Shown here piece by piece: positions 31,226 through 47,725 of a stretch of 64,000 nt of DNA. The stretch's first letter is position 1. Every line of letters begins with the position of its first letter. The notes beneath the pieces were generated by a model. That model did no database searches. It had not been told where the DNA came from and worked only from the letters and a program-made list of their open reading frames with translations. The stretch is from Rhodotorula mucilaginosa (lineage: Eukaryota > Basidiomycota > Microbotryomycetes > Sporidiobolales > Sporidiobolaceae): contig CP137870.1 in the NCBI GenBank assembly GCA_034406715.1, positions 1,116,001 through 1,180,000 of the forward strand, read 5' to 3'. The translations under genes were made by a program, and so were the position numbers.

Positions 31226-31769
31226 TGTTCCGATCGATATGCAGAGTAGATGGGAACGAGCAGAGAACGAAGGGGAAACAGATCTCTGACGACGACATCA
31301 CTTGTTCCGCCTCCCCTCCTTTCCCCCTGTTCAGCCTGCCTACACTTGCAACTGACCCGCACAGAGCCGACCCTCCCGACTCGCCATGCATACAGACAAG
31401 GGACTTCAAGCCAACCCAGGTAGGGTCACTCTCACGTGTGCAAGTAAGACTCGGAAAAAGGGGAATGGATCTTGTTCAAAAAAACATCTTCGTCTTTGGA
31501 GGGAGAACGGATGGGAAGGAAGCACAGCAGCACAAGAGAGAGAAAGAGAGAACAACCGAGTTTGGGATAGGGAGAGGGAGAGGGGCGAGAGAGGAGGAGG
31601 AAGGAGGGGTATGCACACGGAAAAAAGGTGGTCGAGAGCACGCGCACCCCCCCTCTTCTTCGCCTTCTGGAGGGGGAAGAGAAGGGGACAGGCGCTCTCG
31701 TTTTTTTCTTCCCAGGCGGCAACAACAGAAAGAAGGATGAGGAGGTGGACAAATGCGCGCGCGAATAGC
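31226..31769. other. Intergenic between SFA1 and actin A, with a long purine tract
   Basis: 544 bases: SFA1 promoter and actin A 3' flank. On the + strand, roughly 31455-31740 is dominated by A and G (GAGAGAGAAAGAGAGAACAA near 31537, then GAGAGGGAGAGGGGCGAGAG near 31570). In the sense of the minus-strand genes this is a polypyrimidine tract, a common promoter feature in fungi, and long enough to be triplex-prone. No coding exon was found. Confidence 0.6.
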
Positions 31770-33834
<2,065 letters not shown>

Positions 33835-34445
33835 TGTGCTAGTTCTGTACGAGCGTGGGTAGTAGAGAGAGAGGGAGAAGAGACGCGGCGGCGGGGTGCG
33901 TGGGTGACACGCAGCCGCTCCTGCACAGCCCCAGCCTCGCTCGCTCGCTCCTTACGATGACCTCTCCGTAGAGCTCTAGCTAGTCACTCCTCTTGCAATG
34001 GACTTTCTGTCACCCTCTGCTCTCTCCCTCCTCGCGAATCTGTCCCCACTCAGCCCCCTCTGCGCGCACTCGGCCTGAGACCGAACTGCGCCCTCAAACT
34101 CGTCGGAGGCAGCGTTCAGCAGGCACTCAAGTATCTCAAGGCGGACCTGACGTGCAGTCTCCGAGGAGAAGAGACCGCAGTCGAGGCGGGAGAACCGGGC
34201 GGAAAGGGAGGGTTGCAGGCCATCGAACAAACACACACTGCGAGAAGAGAGTCCGAGGCTTGCCCTCTCGCCGGTGTCGGGATTCCACGCTTCGGGGCTG
34301 GGGTGGTGAGACTTGATCCGGCACAGATCCACTCCAGGCGAGAATTCGATGGCGGTTGGGTTGGGAGGTTCCATGTGCGCGAGGAGTCGACTCACACGCC
34401 ACCGAGGAGGGGGTCGGAAAGAACAAGGGAAGAGAGTTTGCGAGC
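33835..34445. other. Intergenic between the two actin genes
   Basis: 611 bases: promoter of actin A and 3' flank of actin B. It holds short purine runs (about 33864-33886) and otherwise mixed GC-rich sequence. By eye it is not similar to the region downstream of actin A, so the duplication unit does not clearly extend here. Open frames on both strands look like shadows. Confidence 0.5.
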
Positions 34446-36336
<1,891 letters not shown>

Positions 36337-37160
36337 AGCAGTCTTGAAGGGGTGAGACGACGTAGTATGGAGTCAAGAGCAGTTGGCGGTGTAGGAGTGC
36401 GAGAAAGGGAAGCTGGCGTTCGGAGGAGGTGTAGCCGTTGGAGACCATTTTCTCAGCCAAACTCGAGTCACTCACTCCGCGCCAAGCCATGCTGCGAGAG
36501 GGACCTGGAGCGGGGTTCGCTTCGCTTCCAGCCTCAGGACCGAGAAGAGCTTTACACTGCTGTGCGGTCAATGTGAAGAGAATAACCGCGGAAAGATGGA
36601 CCATAGACGTCGCGAATTGTGCGCAGCGAGAATAGCTGGCCGGGATGAGGAGTTTCTCGTCGGAACCGCGTTCCTGCCGCTGCCGGAGTGGTCCGCTTTA
36701 GGCGATACAGGCTCACGAAGCGGAGCAGTGCCGGCGTGCCATCAGACTCCTCCTAGCCCTTGGGTCCCGGTGCCGGTAACGCGAGCGCCGCAGAAAGTCT
36801 CGGGTCGATCGAGCGTCGGCACTAGCAACAGCAGCCATGAAGGACGGGCCTCGGATAGCAGCAGGGACGCGTGTTATATCCCATTGACGCTATCAAGCAG
36901 TACGCTCGTCGTTGGCGAGGCGAGGTCGCGTTTCAAGTGGAGCGGACGTGACGAAAGTGAGGTTGGGCAGAGATCACTCGCACTAAGGAGTGAGTGACGG
37001 CTGCCAGCCAGCCAGCCAGCCATGCTAGTCTCGATAGAACCTCCTCTCTGACCCCTGGACGCGCCCCCGCGCGCGCTATGCTCTCGCTTCAGTCCCCGTC
37101 TCGCTCTTTCGCCTCTCGTCGCTCTCGGTTCCCTCAGCGTCCCCGAACACAGTCGTGCGG
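36337..37160. other. Divergent promoter region of actin B and ARS2
   Basis: 824 bases upstream of both genes. It contains a TATA-like GTTATATCCC near 36871 and a CAGC tetranucleotide repeat (about 37003-37021). No coding exon was recognised. Confidence 0.5.
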
Positions 37161-40100
37161 ATGGATATCTCGCCGAGAGCTCACAGGTACTCGCGAGGCG
37201 GCTACGACGACGACCGCAGGGAACGCTTCCCGCCCAGGGACGACCGCCGTCGCTACCCGGACAGTCCGGACGACAGTGCGTGGTCCCCCTCCCTCGCCGC
37301 GTACCGGCCAGACCAGAGCGACGAGGCTGACTGATACGTTTCCCTCGCGGTACAGTGCGCAAGCGCAGGCGGTCCATCTCGCCGGGAGGACGGGGCGCTC
37401 CCCCTCGTCGAGGCAGAGGCGGACACGCTCCTCCGGACGACTATTACGACAGGCCACCACCGCCTCTGCACGAGGGCAAGCCCGCAATTCCTGTCTCGCG
37501 CATTGAATTTCCAACAGGGACTGACGTTCAGCACCATGCACAGGTGGCAGGTACGCTTCGGACGGCTATCCGGATCGCCGTCCTCCCCCCCCTCCAGACG
37601 CGTACGGATATCCTCCAGCCGGTTACCACGACGGCTACGGCGCCGTGCCCCCGCCTCCTCCTCCTCGGTGAGTTCAGCCCTTGTCCCGCTAATTATCTGC
37701 CAGTCCACGACTGCTGACCCGCCCTCCTCGAAAGCCGCCCCGTGCTGGAACCGCCGATGAACCTGCCATACATGGTCACCCACCGCTACTTTTCCGACTG
37801 GTTCCACGCATCCCAGAGCGATGCCTTGAGCGGCGCCGACTTTGACAAGGCCCTCGCCGACGCGTGGACAAAGTACCAGGGCGATTTCCTCCGCTGGGAA
37901 CTCAAGGCGTCGTGGGCCGACATTCGCATGCGCGCGCCCGAATGGGCCGACGAGAAGTACGGGATCGCGGAAGATAGGGTCGCTGAACGTAAAGAGAGGC
38001 GGAGGATGGCCGACAAGGAGACGAGGATGCGCGAGTGGGTGGAAAGGGCCGCCAAGGGAGACTTTGACGACGTTTCGTTCGACTTTGGTGAGCTCTCCAA
38101 CATAGAGAGACTTTTTGTCGCTTTGAGGGCGAGGGCTCACCATCCGTGCGCTCTGCAGACGAAGAATCTGCTCGCAAGCCTCGGATCATTCCCAACGCCG
38201 CTGCGCAGGCTGCCGCCGCCGCCGCCGCCGTCAAGACTGGCATCAACGGCTCGGAGAACGGCTCCGATGCATCTCCAGCAGCGGCGGCGGAGGCGGCGCC
38301 ACCCACAGCTACAACTCCAGTCCCGACGACCGTGATGAAGGCGTCTTCCCCGGAACAGGTCATCCTGCCCGCGCGGCCGGAAATGATTGTCTGCCCGGGC
38401 GTGCCGCCGACGGTCGCCACGAAGGCTCTCGCCGAGGTGCGCATCTCATCCCGTCTGTCTTCATCGGGCATCCGATCCTGATTTGTAAACTCTCTCGTCT
38501 TCGACAGATCTTCCGAGCCTTTGAAGGGTTCTCGCGATTGTCCGTTTCGGATCCGCAACCGCATCTCGGGTTCCACCGCGTCGCGTGGGCGACGTTCACC
38601 TCGCCGGAGGCTGCGACGGCAGCACTCTCGACGATTCAGGCGGCGCACACCAACTCACCCATTGCCGGTGGGGAGAAGAAGACGGAGGCGGCGGCAGAGG
38701 CAGATGAGGCCAAGAAGGAGCCTGTGGAGGGGGGAGAGTCTGCTGCTGCTGCTTCCGAATACGACACCGAGATGTCCACACAGCCTGCTGCTCCGGCTGA
38801 GGAAACGGCGGCGCCAGTCTCTCCCTACTCGATCGGCGCGTACGACCTCACCCACCCGGGTCTTCTCTCCATCCGCCTCGAACCGGTCGAAGTGCGCGTG
38901 CGCGCCGCACCGGCCTGCACGAGCGCGCCGAGTCGGATCAGGCGAGACTTGGAGACGGCGCTGCAGGCGGTCGAGGTGCTCGAGAAGCAGTTGGTGGCAA
39001 CGGCGGAGGGCGAGGGCGAGGTTAAAGATGAGGCGAGTGGTGGTCAGAAGGGGAGCGCGGTTATTAGGGAGAAGCGGAATGCTTGGGAGAAGGAAGTCGA
39101 GCAGCGCAAGGAGACGGACTCGCTCGACGAGCTTGCGTACGAAAGGGCTCGCGACGACGTTGTGAGTGATCTCTTTCTCTCTCGGAGGTGTTCGCCCTTG
39201 ACCACGACGTCTGCCTCTCGAAACGGAAACGAAGGGCTGATCGGGGGTTTTGATGTCACTCGCGCCCGTTCGCAGGACAAGCGCGCCCTCGACCTCGCGC
39301 TCGCCTACTTGCGGGACGCGTTCGACGTGTGCTTCTACTGTTGCGCCGTGTGCGAATCGCCCGAGCAGCTGAGCGACATGTGCTCGAGGCATGTTCGGCG
39401 GTGTGACCTCTCGAGTGATCCGCGTCGGCAAGCGATGGGTGAGTTTGCTACTACTTTGGCGCTCGTTTCATTGCTCGTGACCCGGCCCAGTCCTGTTCGC
39501 ACTGGTGCCGGCTCGCGCATTCAAATCTGCCGGTAGCCAACTGACACCCGCTGCAACGCTCCCCTTTCGTGCAGAAACCAATTGGGTCAGCGCGTTCGAC
39601 CGGCGCGTTCCGCTGATGACGGATCTGAGTACGCTCGACCTGCGCGACTTTGGTGCCGAGTCGCGCGAGGAGGAGCAGTACCGCCTCTTGGCGCCGCACA
39701 TCAAGCAAGAGGAGGAGGGCAAGTTCCGGTGCAAAGAGTGCAGCAAACTGTTCTCGGCGCGCAAGTTTGTCGAGAAGCACTTGGGGCTCAAGCACCCGGA
39801 CGTGCTCGGCAACCGCCTCGACGAGGTTCGTCTCTTCCCCGACTCGCGTAGTCGATGCATTGGCACTAATAACGGATCCTGCTGCTCTTGGTTCTAGGTT
39901 GCGATCTACAACAACTATGTACTCGACCCGTGCCGCGTCCCGCTGGCCCTGTTCCAATGTGAGAACTACCTCCCGTCGATCCTGAACCCGCCTCCTCCCC
40001 CTCCTCCTCTTCATTCTCTCCCGCCCGCTCGTCGCCCTCCTCCTCCTTTGTCGGAGCGGCTCGGTCCCCCGCCAGACAAGCGACGTCGTCGGGGCGGCGG

Positions 40101-40364
40101 TGGCGGTCGCGATGGCGGCGATCGAGAGCACCCACCTGGTGGTGGTGGCGACAAGAGGGGACCGCCGGCTCCTCCGCCCAAGGGGGCTGCACTCGACCCG
40201 CGTGCTCAGCGCGGCGCGACGGCTTATGCCGACTTGGTGCGTCTTTTTCTCTTCTTCCCACCCCCGTGCCGAAGCGAGCACCCGGCTGACGTGGGTGCCC
40301 TTTGTCTCCTCTCCTGCAGGATGGCCCCGCGGGTGCAGGTGGTGATATTGTTTTGCCGTATTGA
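37161..40364 (+). CDS. ARS2: ARS2/SERRATE-family RNA-processing factor (fission yeast Pir2-like)
   Basis: Nuclear effector of the cap-binding complex, linking capped RNA to decay, export or silencing machinery (family knowledge). The N-terminus from ATG 37161 is Arg/Asp/Tyr-rich (HRYSRGGYDDDRRERF) and then Pro-rich. The SERRATE/Ars2 N-terminal domain lies around 37750-38090 (LPYMVTHRYFSDWFHASQ, FLRWELKASWADIRMR). An RRM-like middle follows (IFRAFEGFSRLSVSD, HRVAWATFTSPEAATAA). The signature zinc finger is FRCKECSKLF...FVEKHLGLKHP (about 39725-39800), and the tail DPRAQRGATAYADLDGPAG resembles the conserved ARS2 C-terminal leg. The first exons fit 37161-37275, 37356-37475, 37544-37667 and 37735 onward; intron 37476-37543 appears to start with GC. 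Stop TGA is at 40362-40364. Head-to-tail with eIF3e. Confidence 0.92.
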
Positions 40365-40450
40365 TCGGCGGGCGAGTACACAGTCCTTTTCCCAAAATGA
40401 GCAGTATCTGCGAATTGCAACGCGCATGTCGTTTCCCTTGTAGTTGCAAC

Positions 40451-40487
40451 GAGAGAGAGACTAGAGAGAGAGAGCAGAGACAGGGGG
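40451..40487 (+). repeat. GA-rich purine tract in the eIF3e promoter/leader
   Basis: A run of GAGAGAGAGA with few interruptions in the 238-bp spacer between ARS2 and eIF3e. Simple-sequence tract, probably promoter-associated. Confidence 0.7.
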
Positions 40488-40602
40488 ACGCGGAAGGACT
40501 TGAAAGCGAGAGAAAAAAAGCGCAAAGACGCGAACGAGGCGAACCTCTCTACGGACCTCGCGTAGCTGCGGACCACCAGGCGCTACCAGACTAGAGCAGG
40601 AA

Positions 40603-42282
40603 ATGGCCGCAGACAAGACCGCGTCGCACGACATCTACGGGCGCCTCGTCGGCCAGCTGGACCGGCACCTCGTCCTCCCGCTGCTCGACTTTCTCGAGTC
40701 GCGCGACAAGTACTCGCACGACGATGTCCTGCAGGCCAAGGTCGACCTGCTCGGCAACGGCAAGACCAACATGGTCACCTTTGTCGAAGGCCTCAAGCGC
40801 GAACTCGAGGGCAAGGCCGACGGCGAGGAGGTCGACGGCGCCCAGGAGTTCCGCCAGCAGGAGCAGCAGGTCGTCAAGACGCTCAACGAGCTCCAGGCAG
40901 AGGCCCAGGGCGTCATGAACATCATCTCGAACCCCGAAGTCGTCGCCGCCCTCCGCCAGGACAAGCTGCACAACCTGGCCTACCTCAAGGAGAGCCACGG
41001 AGTACGCGTTCCTCTCTCTCCCTATGGAGTGTGCGTGTGTACTGATGCACAGACGCCCAACAGCTCACGCTCGAGCAGATCGAGCTGCTGTACAAGTTTG
41101 GTCAGTTCCAGTACTCGATCGGCCACTACGGCGGCGCGTCCGACTACCTGTACCACTTCCGCGTCCTCTCGACCGACTCGAAGCTCGTCCTCTCGGCCAT
41201 GTGGGGCAAGCTCGCGTCCGACATCCTCGAGGGCTCGTGGGACGCCGCGCTCGAGGAGCTCAACGGCCTCCGCGACCACATTGACCAGCGCGGGTCGTCC
41301 GGTCCCGGTGGTCCCCTCGTCGCCCTCCAGCAGCGCACCTGGTGGCTCCACTGGTCCCTCTTTGTCTACTTTAACCACCCGAACGGTCGCGAACTCTTGC
41401 TCGAGTCGTGGCTCAGTCAGAACTACCTCAACACGATCCAGACCGCCGCACCGTGGCTCCTCCGCTACCTCGTCGCCGCCGTCGTCATCTCGCGCAAGTC
41501 GACCCTCCGATCGGCCGGCCCGGCCTCGGCGGGCAACTCGGCCCGCTCGCGCGAAGCCGTCCGCGACGTGATCCGCGCCCTCGGCCAGGAGCAGTACCAG
41601 TACCACGACGCCGTGACCGAGTTCCTCCGCAAGCTGTACAGCGAAGTCGACTTTGAGGGCGCCCGCGAGGAGATGAGCCGCTGCGACGCGGCCGAACTCG
41701 ACGACGACTTTTTCCTCCAAGAGTTCAAGGCCGAGTTTGTCGAGAACGCGCGGTACCTCGTCTCGGAGGCGTACTGCAAGATCCACCACCGGATCGACAT
41801 TGGCGAGCTCTCGGACCGGCTCGGACTCTCGCGCGAGGAGGGAGAGCGGTGGATCGTCGACCTCGTCCGGGATGCCCGCCTCGACGCCAAGATCGACCTG
41901 AAGGAGGTGAGCTGCGGCGAGGGGTTTTCAACCACTTTCCGTGATCCGACTTTAGAAGCTGACAGACACGACCCGCGTCCCACAGAACATTGTCCAGATG
42001 AACCACGCCGACACGCCGGTGTACCAGTCGGTGATTGAAAAGTCGCGCGGCCTCTTGTTCCGATCGCAGGCGATGGCGAGCGCGATCGAGGTCCGAGCGG
42101 CGGGCGGCGTTGTCGACCGCGACTCTCAGCGAGTCGGCGGACGGGCAACTGGAGGTCAGAAGCGGACGGGCGGCCAGAACGGTCCCCGTGGCGGTCAGGG
42201 TCAGGGCCAGCAGCAGAAAAAGTCGGAAGGACAGGCGCAGCAGCAGGACGGCGAGGCGCCGACACCGGCAGCAGAAGCCTAA
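40603..42282 (+). CDS. Translation initiation factor eIF3 subunit e (Int6)
   Basis: A PCI-domain subunit of eIF3, which helps recruit mRNA to the 43S complex. Exons 40603-41001, 41064-41906 and 41986-42282 join in frame to 512 aa. The eIF3e N-terminal domain is clear (GQLDRHLVLPLLDFLESRD, NIISNPEVVAALRQDKLHNL), then LTLEQIELLYKFGQFQYSIG and YLYHFRVLSTDSKLVLSAMW. The PCI domain follows (FLQEFKAEFVENARYLVSEA, RIDIGELSDRLGLSREEGER), with NHADTPVYQSVIEKSRGLLF near the end. The fungal tail is Gly/Gln/Lys-rich (about 60 residues), making it longer than the human protein (445 aa). Budding yeast lacks this subunit, so its presence here is normal for a basidiomycete. Convergent with SF3B1, 211 bases apart. 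Confidence 0.96.
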
Positions 42283-42493
42283 GCTTGACCTGTTCTTTTG
42301 TGGCTAGATAGGGAACCCTCCTCTTCCTCTTGTCTTCGCATTTGTACGCATCTGTGTCGCCTGCGCGACGATGGAACTTGTACCGATACCATCCGTTTCC
42401 CACTCGTCTCTCCCCCGTCACCGCAAGCGCGAGGCGAAAGCCTAAAGTTCACGTGAGATGGTTGTTACAGCTACATAGAGTTCCTAGGACTGA

Positions 42494-45400
42494 CTAGATC
42501 CACATCATGAGCGAGTCGCGCTCGTACACATTCCGCTCGTCGCTGAGTCCTTCGAGAGTCGGGTAGAACGCGACGAGCGCATCTTGGGCGCCCATGTAGA
42601 GCGAGTTGTACTGTAGGCAAGCCTTGTCAGCTCAGAGCCCACGCTCTCGAGAGAGATACGGTGATTCTTGGACGCACCACATGCCAGTACACCTCGCGGA
42701 CTTTGCGAGCCGGGTGGAAGAGACCTTGCAGGATGTGCGCAAGGACGACTCCTGGACCGAGAGCGACTCGCATCGCCTCGATTGCGTCGAGTACGGCACC
42801 GATGACGTGGGGCGAGGCTAATGCAGGACGAGGTCAGCGACTTCGGGCCTCGGCAGCAGCAGCACGGTAAGAGGAGACCACGACTCACTCTCGAAAATAT
42901 TGGGGAAGATGAGGTTGAGGAGATGCAGGTGAGCGTCTTCGACGCCGAGACCGGCCGTGCCGAGCGCGAGGTGCTTGACGATCGAAGCGGCCGTTTGTCG
43001 GTGCACTTGGTCGCGGTCGGTCAGGGCGTCCTCGAGACAGGTCAGGACCGAGTGGATGTAGTCCTTGCCCATCTCGCCGATGTACTCGAAAAGGAACGAC
43101 ATGGCCTTCAGGCAACCGTTGCGGACGTTGAGCTCTGGCGTGCGGTACTCGTTCAGGATGGCCGGGATGCAGGTGAAAGGACCGCAAGTCTCGGCGACGA
43201 TGGCTGGACGTGTATACGATCGTTAGTGTACGTCGCAGATTAGGGTCGAGTGCAGGAGACGCACCGATGGCGACCGTCGAGCAAACACGACTCTGTCGGT
43301 CCTGAACCTTCAAGTTGGTCAAGAGGACACTGAGCACATCCTGCGGACCGATGGCCTTGGCGATGTAGCCGAACGAGTTGACGGCGGCTCGACGGATCGC
43401 CTTCTTGTGCGCCTTGAGGAGGTCGAGCAGCTCGAAGCAGATACGCATCCACTCGCGAGCCGAGACAAACTCGGCACCGCGGTCTGCGATCCGACCGATC
43501 AAGTTGATCGACGCCTCTTGCACCTTCTCGTGCCTGTTCCGCAGAATCGGGGTCATACGCGGCACTGCAGAAAGCAAAAGCGGTCAGGTCAGAGTCGTGA
43601 GCGAGCCAGAAAGAGTCAGGCAGTCGGGGGGATACTCACGCAGGTCCTTGACGGGCGGGCTCATCTGAGTCATACCGACCACGTTGGCGATCGCGCCGAT
43701 GGCTGCAATGATACTTCCGAGCGTGTCGGGGTACTCTTCTCCGAGCTGTTCGAACAGGACGACGCCGAGCTTGGACAGGAGCGTGTCCTCCTCGCACTGC
43801 TTGATGACGAGAGCAAGCCGGCTAGTCAAGTCTGCAGCTTGCTGACGGACCTTGGCGCTCTTGTTGTTGAGACGCCACAGGATCGTCGAGACGATCTGGG
43901 TCAGGTACGGCTTGACGCGAATGCCTGAGAGGGAAAAGTCAACCATCGTCAGCAGGAGGGACCGGGCGCAAAAGAGAGCAGACTAAACTCACCAAGCGCA
44001 GAGACCACGGTACCGAAGCCCTCGAGCATGACGTTGTCCTCGACCGTCTGTTCCTGGAACGCGTAGATGATCCCGTCGATGAGCTGCACCTCGAGCCGCT
44101 CGTCGATGTCGGCAGTGCCGAGGTTCGAGATGACTTTGGTGATAATCTCCATGACCATCTTGCGGAACGGCTCGCTCTCGTCCTTGAGGTCGTTGACGAT
44201 CCGGGTGACAATCTCCGAGACGCCGGCCTTGTTGGCGAGCTCGACGGTGGTCTCGACGACCTGGCGGTAGTTGCGGCGGTCGAGAGCCATCCGCCGCACG
44301 AGGAAATTGCGGAAGAACTCGGGCAAGATCTCCTCGCGCACGTACTGAGGCTGGACACCGTCAGTGGCGGAACATTGCTGGACGACCTTGAGCACAATCT
44401 TCTTCATTTCTTCGTCGGGCGATTGGAATTCGCTGTCGACGTTGGACGCATGTCAGCGCGCGGGCGATGAAACATCGAAGCAGGCGCTGTGACGTACCGA
44501 ATCAGGATGACCATCACTTCGCGTGTGTAATAGTTGGCGTATTCGGGGTCCATGAGCGGGATAATGAAACCGATCGCCTTGAGGAACGCGGCGAGTCCCT
44601 TGCCACGATGCTTGCGGATACCGGTCCAGAGCGGTTTGAGCACGCTGTCGAACGATTCGATACCATACGGGGCGGCAGCCTCGGCGAGGGCGGCGATACA
44701 GAGCGCCGTCATCGTCCGGACTTTTTGCTGCTCGTCCTCGAGGCCGTGCGCGACCGCCTCGACGAGGTTGCGCAGGTGCGGCAGGACCGCGCAGCCCATC
44801 ATGATGGCGATTTGCTGGATGATCTTGATACCGGTGTGACGAGCCTGCCACGACTTTTTCGATCGGCAGACCGCCTTGAGGAACGGCAGCAGTGAAGGGA
44901 TTCCGAGAGCCGACGCGACGACCGAGAAGGCGCGTGCCGTGGTATTGCGGACGTACTCGTCGGCGTGATCGATATCTGTTACCGCGGTGTGAGGTCAGTA
45001 CCATCGCCACGCTGGTAGGGCAGGAACTGCGACTCACCAGGTCGCATCGTCGAGATCATGTGAGCGAGACCGGCCGCCTTTGACAAGTTACTGATGATCT
45101 CGCGACCTTCGACACGCGCGTAGTAGTCTTCGTCGATCAGGAGCGGCTCGATGACGACGAGGATCTTGTGCACATAGGGCCGGACGAGGTCGTCGAGCTT
45201 GTAGAGGATGCGGTCGATGACCTTGACGAGCAAGTGACGCTCCTGGTCTTCGAGCGTGCGCTCCATCAAGAGCGGGAGGATCTTGTCGAACAGCGGACCG
45301 GGACCGAAATCGCGCGCCTTGTCGGTGATTTGCCGCAGAGCCGACTTTCGCATCGGCGGCGTTCCGTTCTTGATCTTGAGCAAGAGGCGCATGATCTTGC

Positions 45401-46803
45401 GCTCCTTGAGTTCCTCGATCGTGAGCTTGCTCTCGTCTTCATTCGTCAGGATCTAAGTTTGACCGCGCCGGAGGGAAGGTCAGTCATCGTTTTACGGTTC
45501 CTGCTTCGAGCACACGCCAGCCGAGGGGAAAACCGACCTTGGCAAAGTACTGCGCGTCCTCCTTCTTGAAGAACTGCAAGTCACCGACGCCCTCAATGTC
45601 GGTAGGCATCTCGGTCGAGATGCCGAGCGCCTCTGCCGAGACGCCCTGTTCGGGCATCATGAACCCGCCATTGTCGGCGAGGGGTGTCTCTTGCAGTTTG
45701 CGAGCCGGAGTCCGGATCGGTTCGTAGCCCGCAGGGGGTTGGACAATCTCGTACCCTTCGCTCGGGAGCATCTGGTCGAGTTCCTCGTCGGTCAACCAGC
45801 GCACGCGCCGATCCATGACGCCGCCGATGAGCAGGAAGCCTTCGCCGGCCGTGCCGGCCTGGACCGTGTTGATAGTCGTGGTCCCCGCCGCCGTCGGGGT
45901 CATGCCGAACGGTTGCAGCGAGCCGGGCACCGGGGTCGCCCCGACGCCGCCGACCGGAGTCTGGTCCCATCGCGATCGCTTCGGAGTCTCGCCCGGCGCG
46001 CCACCCGCAGCCGTCACGCCCGCGGGGGTCTCGTCCCACCGCGACCGTTTGCGCCGGGGCGTCTCGGCCGGTGCGGAGGCGGCAGCTTCTTTCCCCTTGA
46101 GTTTCGACTCGTCCCATTCGCCACCGCGTTCCTGGCCGACGCTGCTCGCCGCGTTGGCCATCTCGACGTCTCCAGCGGGTTCGGCAACGTCCCAACGTTT
46201 CCGTCGGGGCGTCTCATCGGGAGCCTCGAGCTGCTTGACGGGTTCGCCCTTGCTGTCGACGCCTTCCTGCTGCCTCCGTTCGATCTCTCTCCGGACGCGG
46301 AGCTCTTCGCGCTCAATCTCGGCGCGACGCATCTTGTCGGCGTACGACTCTCCCTCCTCGCCGACTTCGCGCTCGAAGCGGCGGTGGTGGTACTCGTTCT
46401 GGCGGGCGGCGACCTGACGGCTCTTTGCGGTCGCGGCGAACGGGTCTTCGGCATCCTCGTCCGCAAACTCGTTCAGCAGATGCTTCGGCGCGGTGACTGT
46501 GAGAGCAGCAGGTTAATCCACTGTATATACGTGGTGTAGGGAAAGTGTGAACATACAAGAGTCGAGGAGCCTGGGTGGTGCAGCACCGGAAGCGTTGCCA
46601 TCGTCGTCGCCGTCGACGGCCATGTCGGTCCGCCCGACGTCGATCTCTGTGTCGTACTTGGCGAACCTGGATTTCTTGGACTTTTCAGGGGCTGCGACGT
46701 CGGTCGAGAGGCCTGCGTCGGGCTGGTTGGCAGCAGCGCCGAGTCGGGCCTCTCGCCTCGCGGCCTGGGCAGCGCGGATCTCGTCGCCGGTCGAGTCGGA
46801 CAT
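42494..46803 (-). CDS. SF3B1: Splicing factor SF3B1 (Hsh155/Prp10)
   Basis: HEAT-repeat core of the U2 snRNP SF3b complex that clamps the branch-site helix. ATG at 46803, TAG at 42496-42494, with several short introns. The N-terminal region has the [21 protein letters not shown] and [11 protein letters not shown] motifs (about 45940-46210) that in other organisms bind U2AF-type UHM proteins, followed by the p14-binding-like stretch [20 protein letters not shown]. The HEAT superhelix starts near 45450 ([20 protein letters not shown]). The residue corresponding to human K700 is kept ([20 protein letters not shown]). Later repeats include [40 protein letters not shown] and [18 protein letters not shown], ending near [15 protein letters not shown]. 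The branch-site consensus CTGAC seen in most introns here fits a strongly sequence-guided U2/SF3b system. Confidence 0.95.
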
Positions 46804-47725
46804 TGTCTTCCTCTACTCTTGTCGTCTGGCTCGCCCACAGAGTGCAGTGCGATGGAGAGCGTCGTGCGATCGCGAGTCGGTCGTCGTCCGAGTGGAGGAG
46901 CGAGGCGAGGTGTCGGCGTCCGCTTTGCTGCTGTAGCGCGTGGCCGTAGACTGCTAAGACGATCTCTAGCTGTTGGCTGCTCTCGACTCGGCTCTAGCTC
47001 GCTTCGACGCCGTGTAGACGCGGCCAACCTGCGTCCTGACTTCGTCTCCGACGTCTCTCTCTCGCTCATCTCACTCATGCTGTCAGCTATAGTCAGGCTA
47101 TGTTCGGATCTCATGCTCCTACGCGATGCTGCTCTATATTCAGACGTGACTCGGCATGTTCGCTACTGCTTCAAGTCCTTGCCTCGCCGCTGCTCATTAC
47201 GTCCGCTCATCCTGGCGGCAGCTCTCCCCCCAAATGCGCAGCTCTCATACGCGGCCTCACAAGCTATTGCGAGGCTGTGCTGCCCCGCAGAATTCTCGCT
47301 CGCTCGCTGCACGCCTCCGCGGAGTGCTCAGGCCCCTTGCCACGCTCCGGACGTTCCCCCGTCCGTCTGCTGCTTTCTTCCTCTTTCTCTCCTCTGCTTG
47401 TGTCCAGAGACTGGCTTGTATCGCGCAGTGTCCTTCACTTGTGTGTGCCTGGCTCGCTCCCTTCCGGCTTGAATTTGTGCAGAGCTTGGCAGCGAGACGC
47501 GTCCTGAGCGTGCGTGCGTGCGTGCGTCCCGTGTGGGCATCTCTATCCCTTGTCCTTGCGCTCAGGCTCCTTGTTGAGGCGCCCGTGTCACACAGTCAGA
47601 GAGGACATCTTTCCTTCTTCCCTTCCTTCCGCAAAAGACTCCTTGATCCCGCCGGCGGGTTCGAACCAAAACGTCGTTCATTCCCTCGCTGCACACTCGA
47701 CACTCATTAACCCCCCATCCAGCTC
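46804..47725. other. Divergent intergenic region between SF3B1 and the GH18 chitinase
   Basis: 922 bases with both promoters. It contains a GTGC tetranucleotide repeat (about 47508-47527) and pyrimidine-rich stretches. Overlapping open frames across 46819-47710 have Cys/Leu/Arg-rich random composition and no recognisable domain; I consider them non-coding. Confidence 0.55.

Noticed and set aside
46819-47710. Overlapping rightward frames upstream of the chitinase as a possible gene
   Set aside because: Composition is random, frames overlap each other, and no signal peptide or domain is visible; better explained as divergent promoter sequence.
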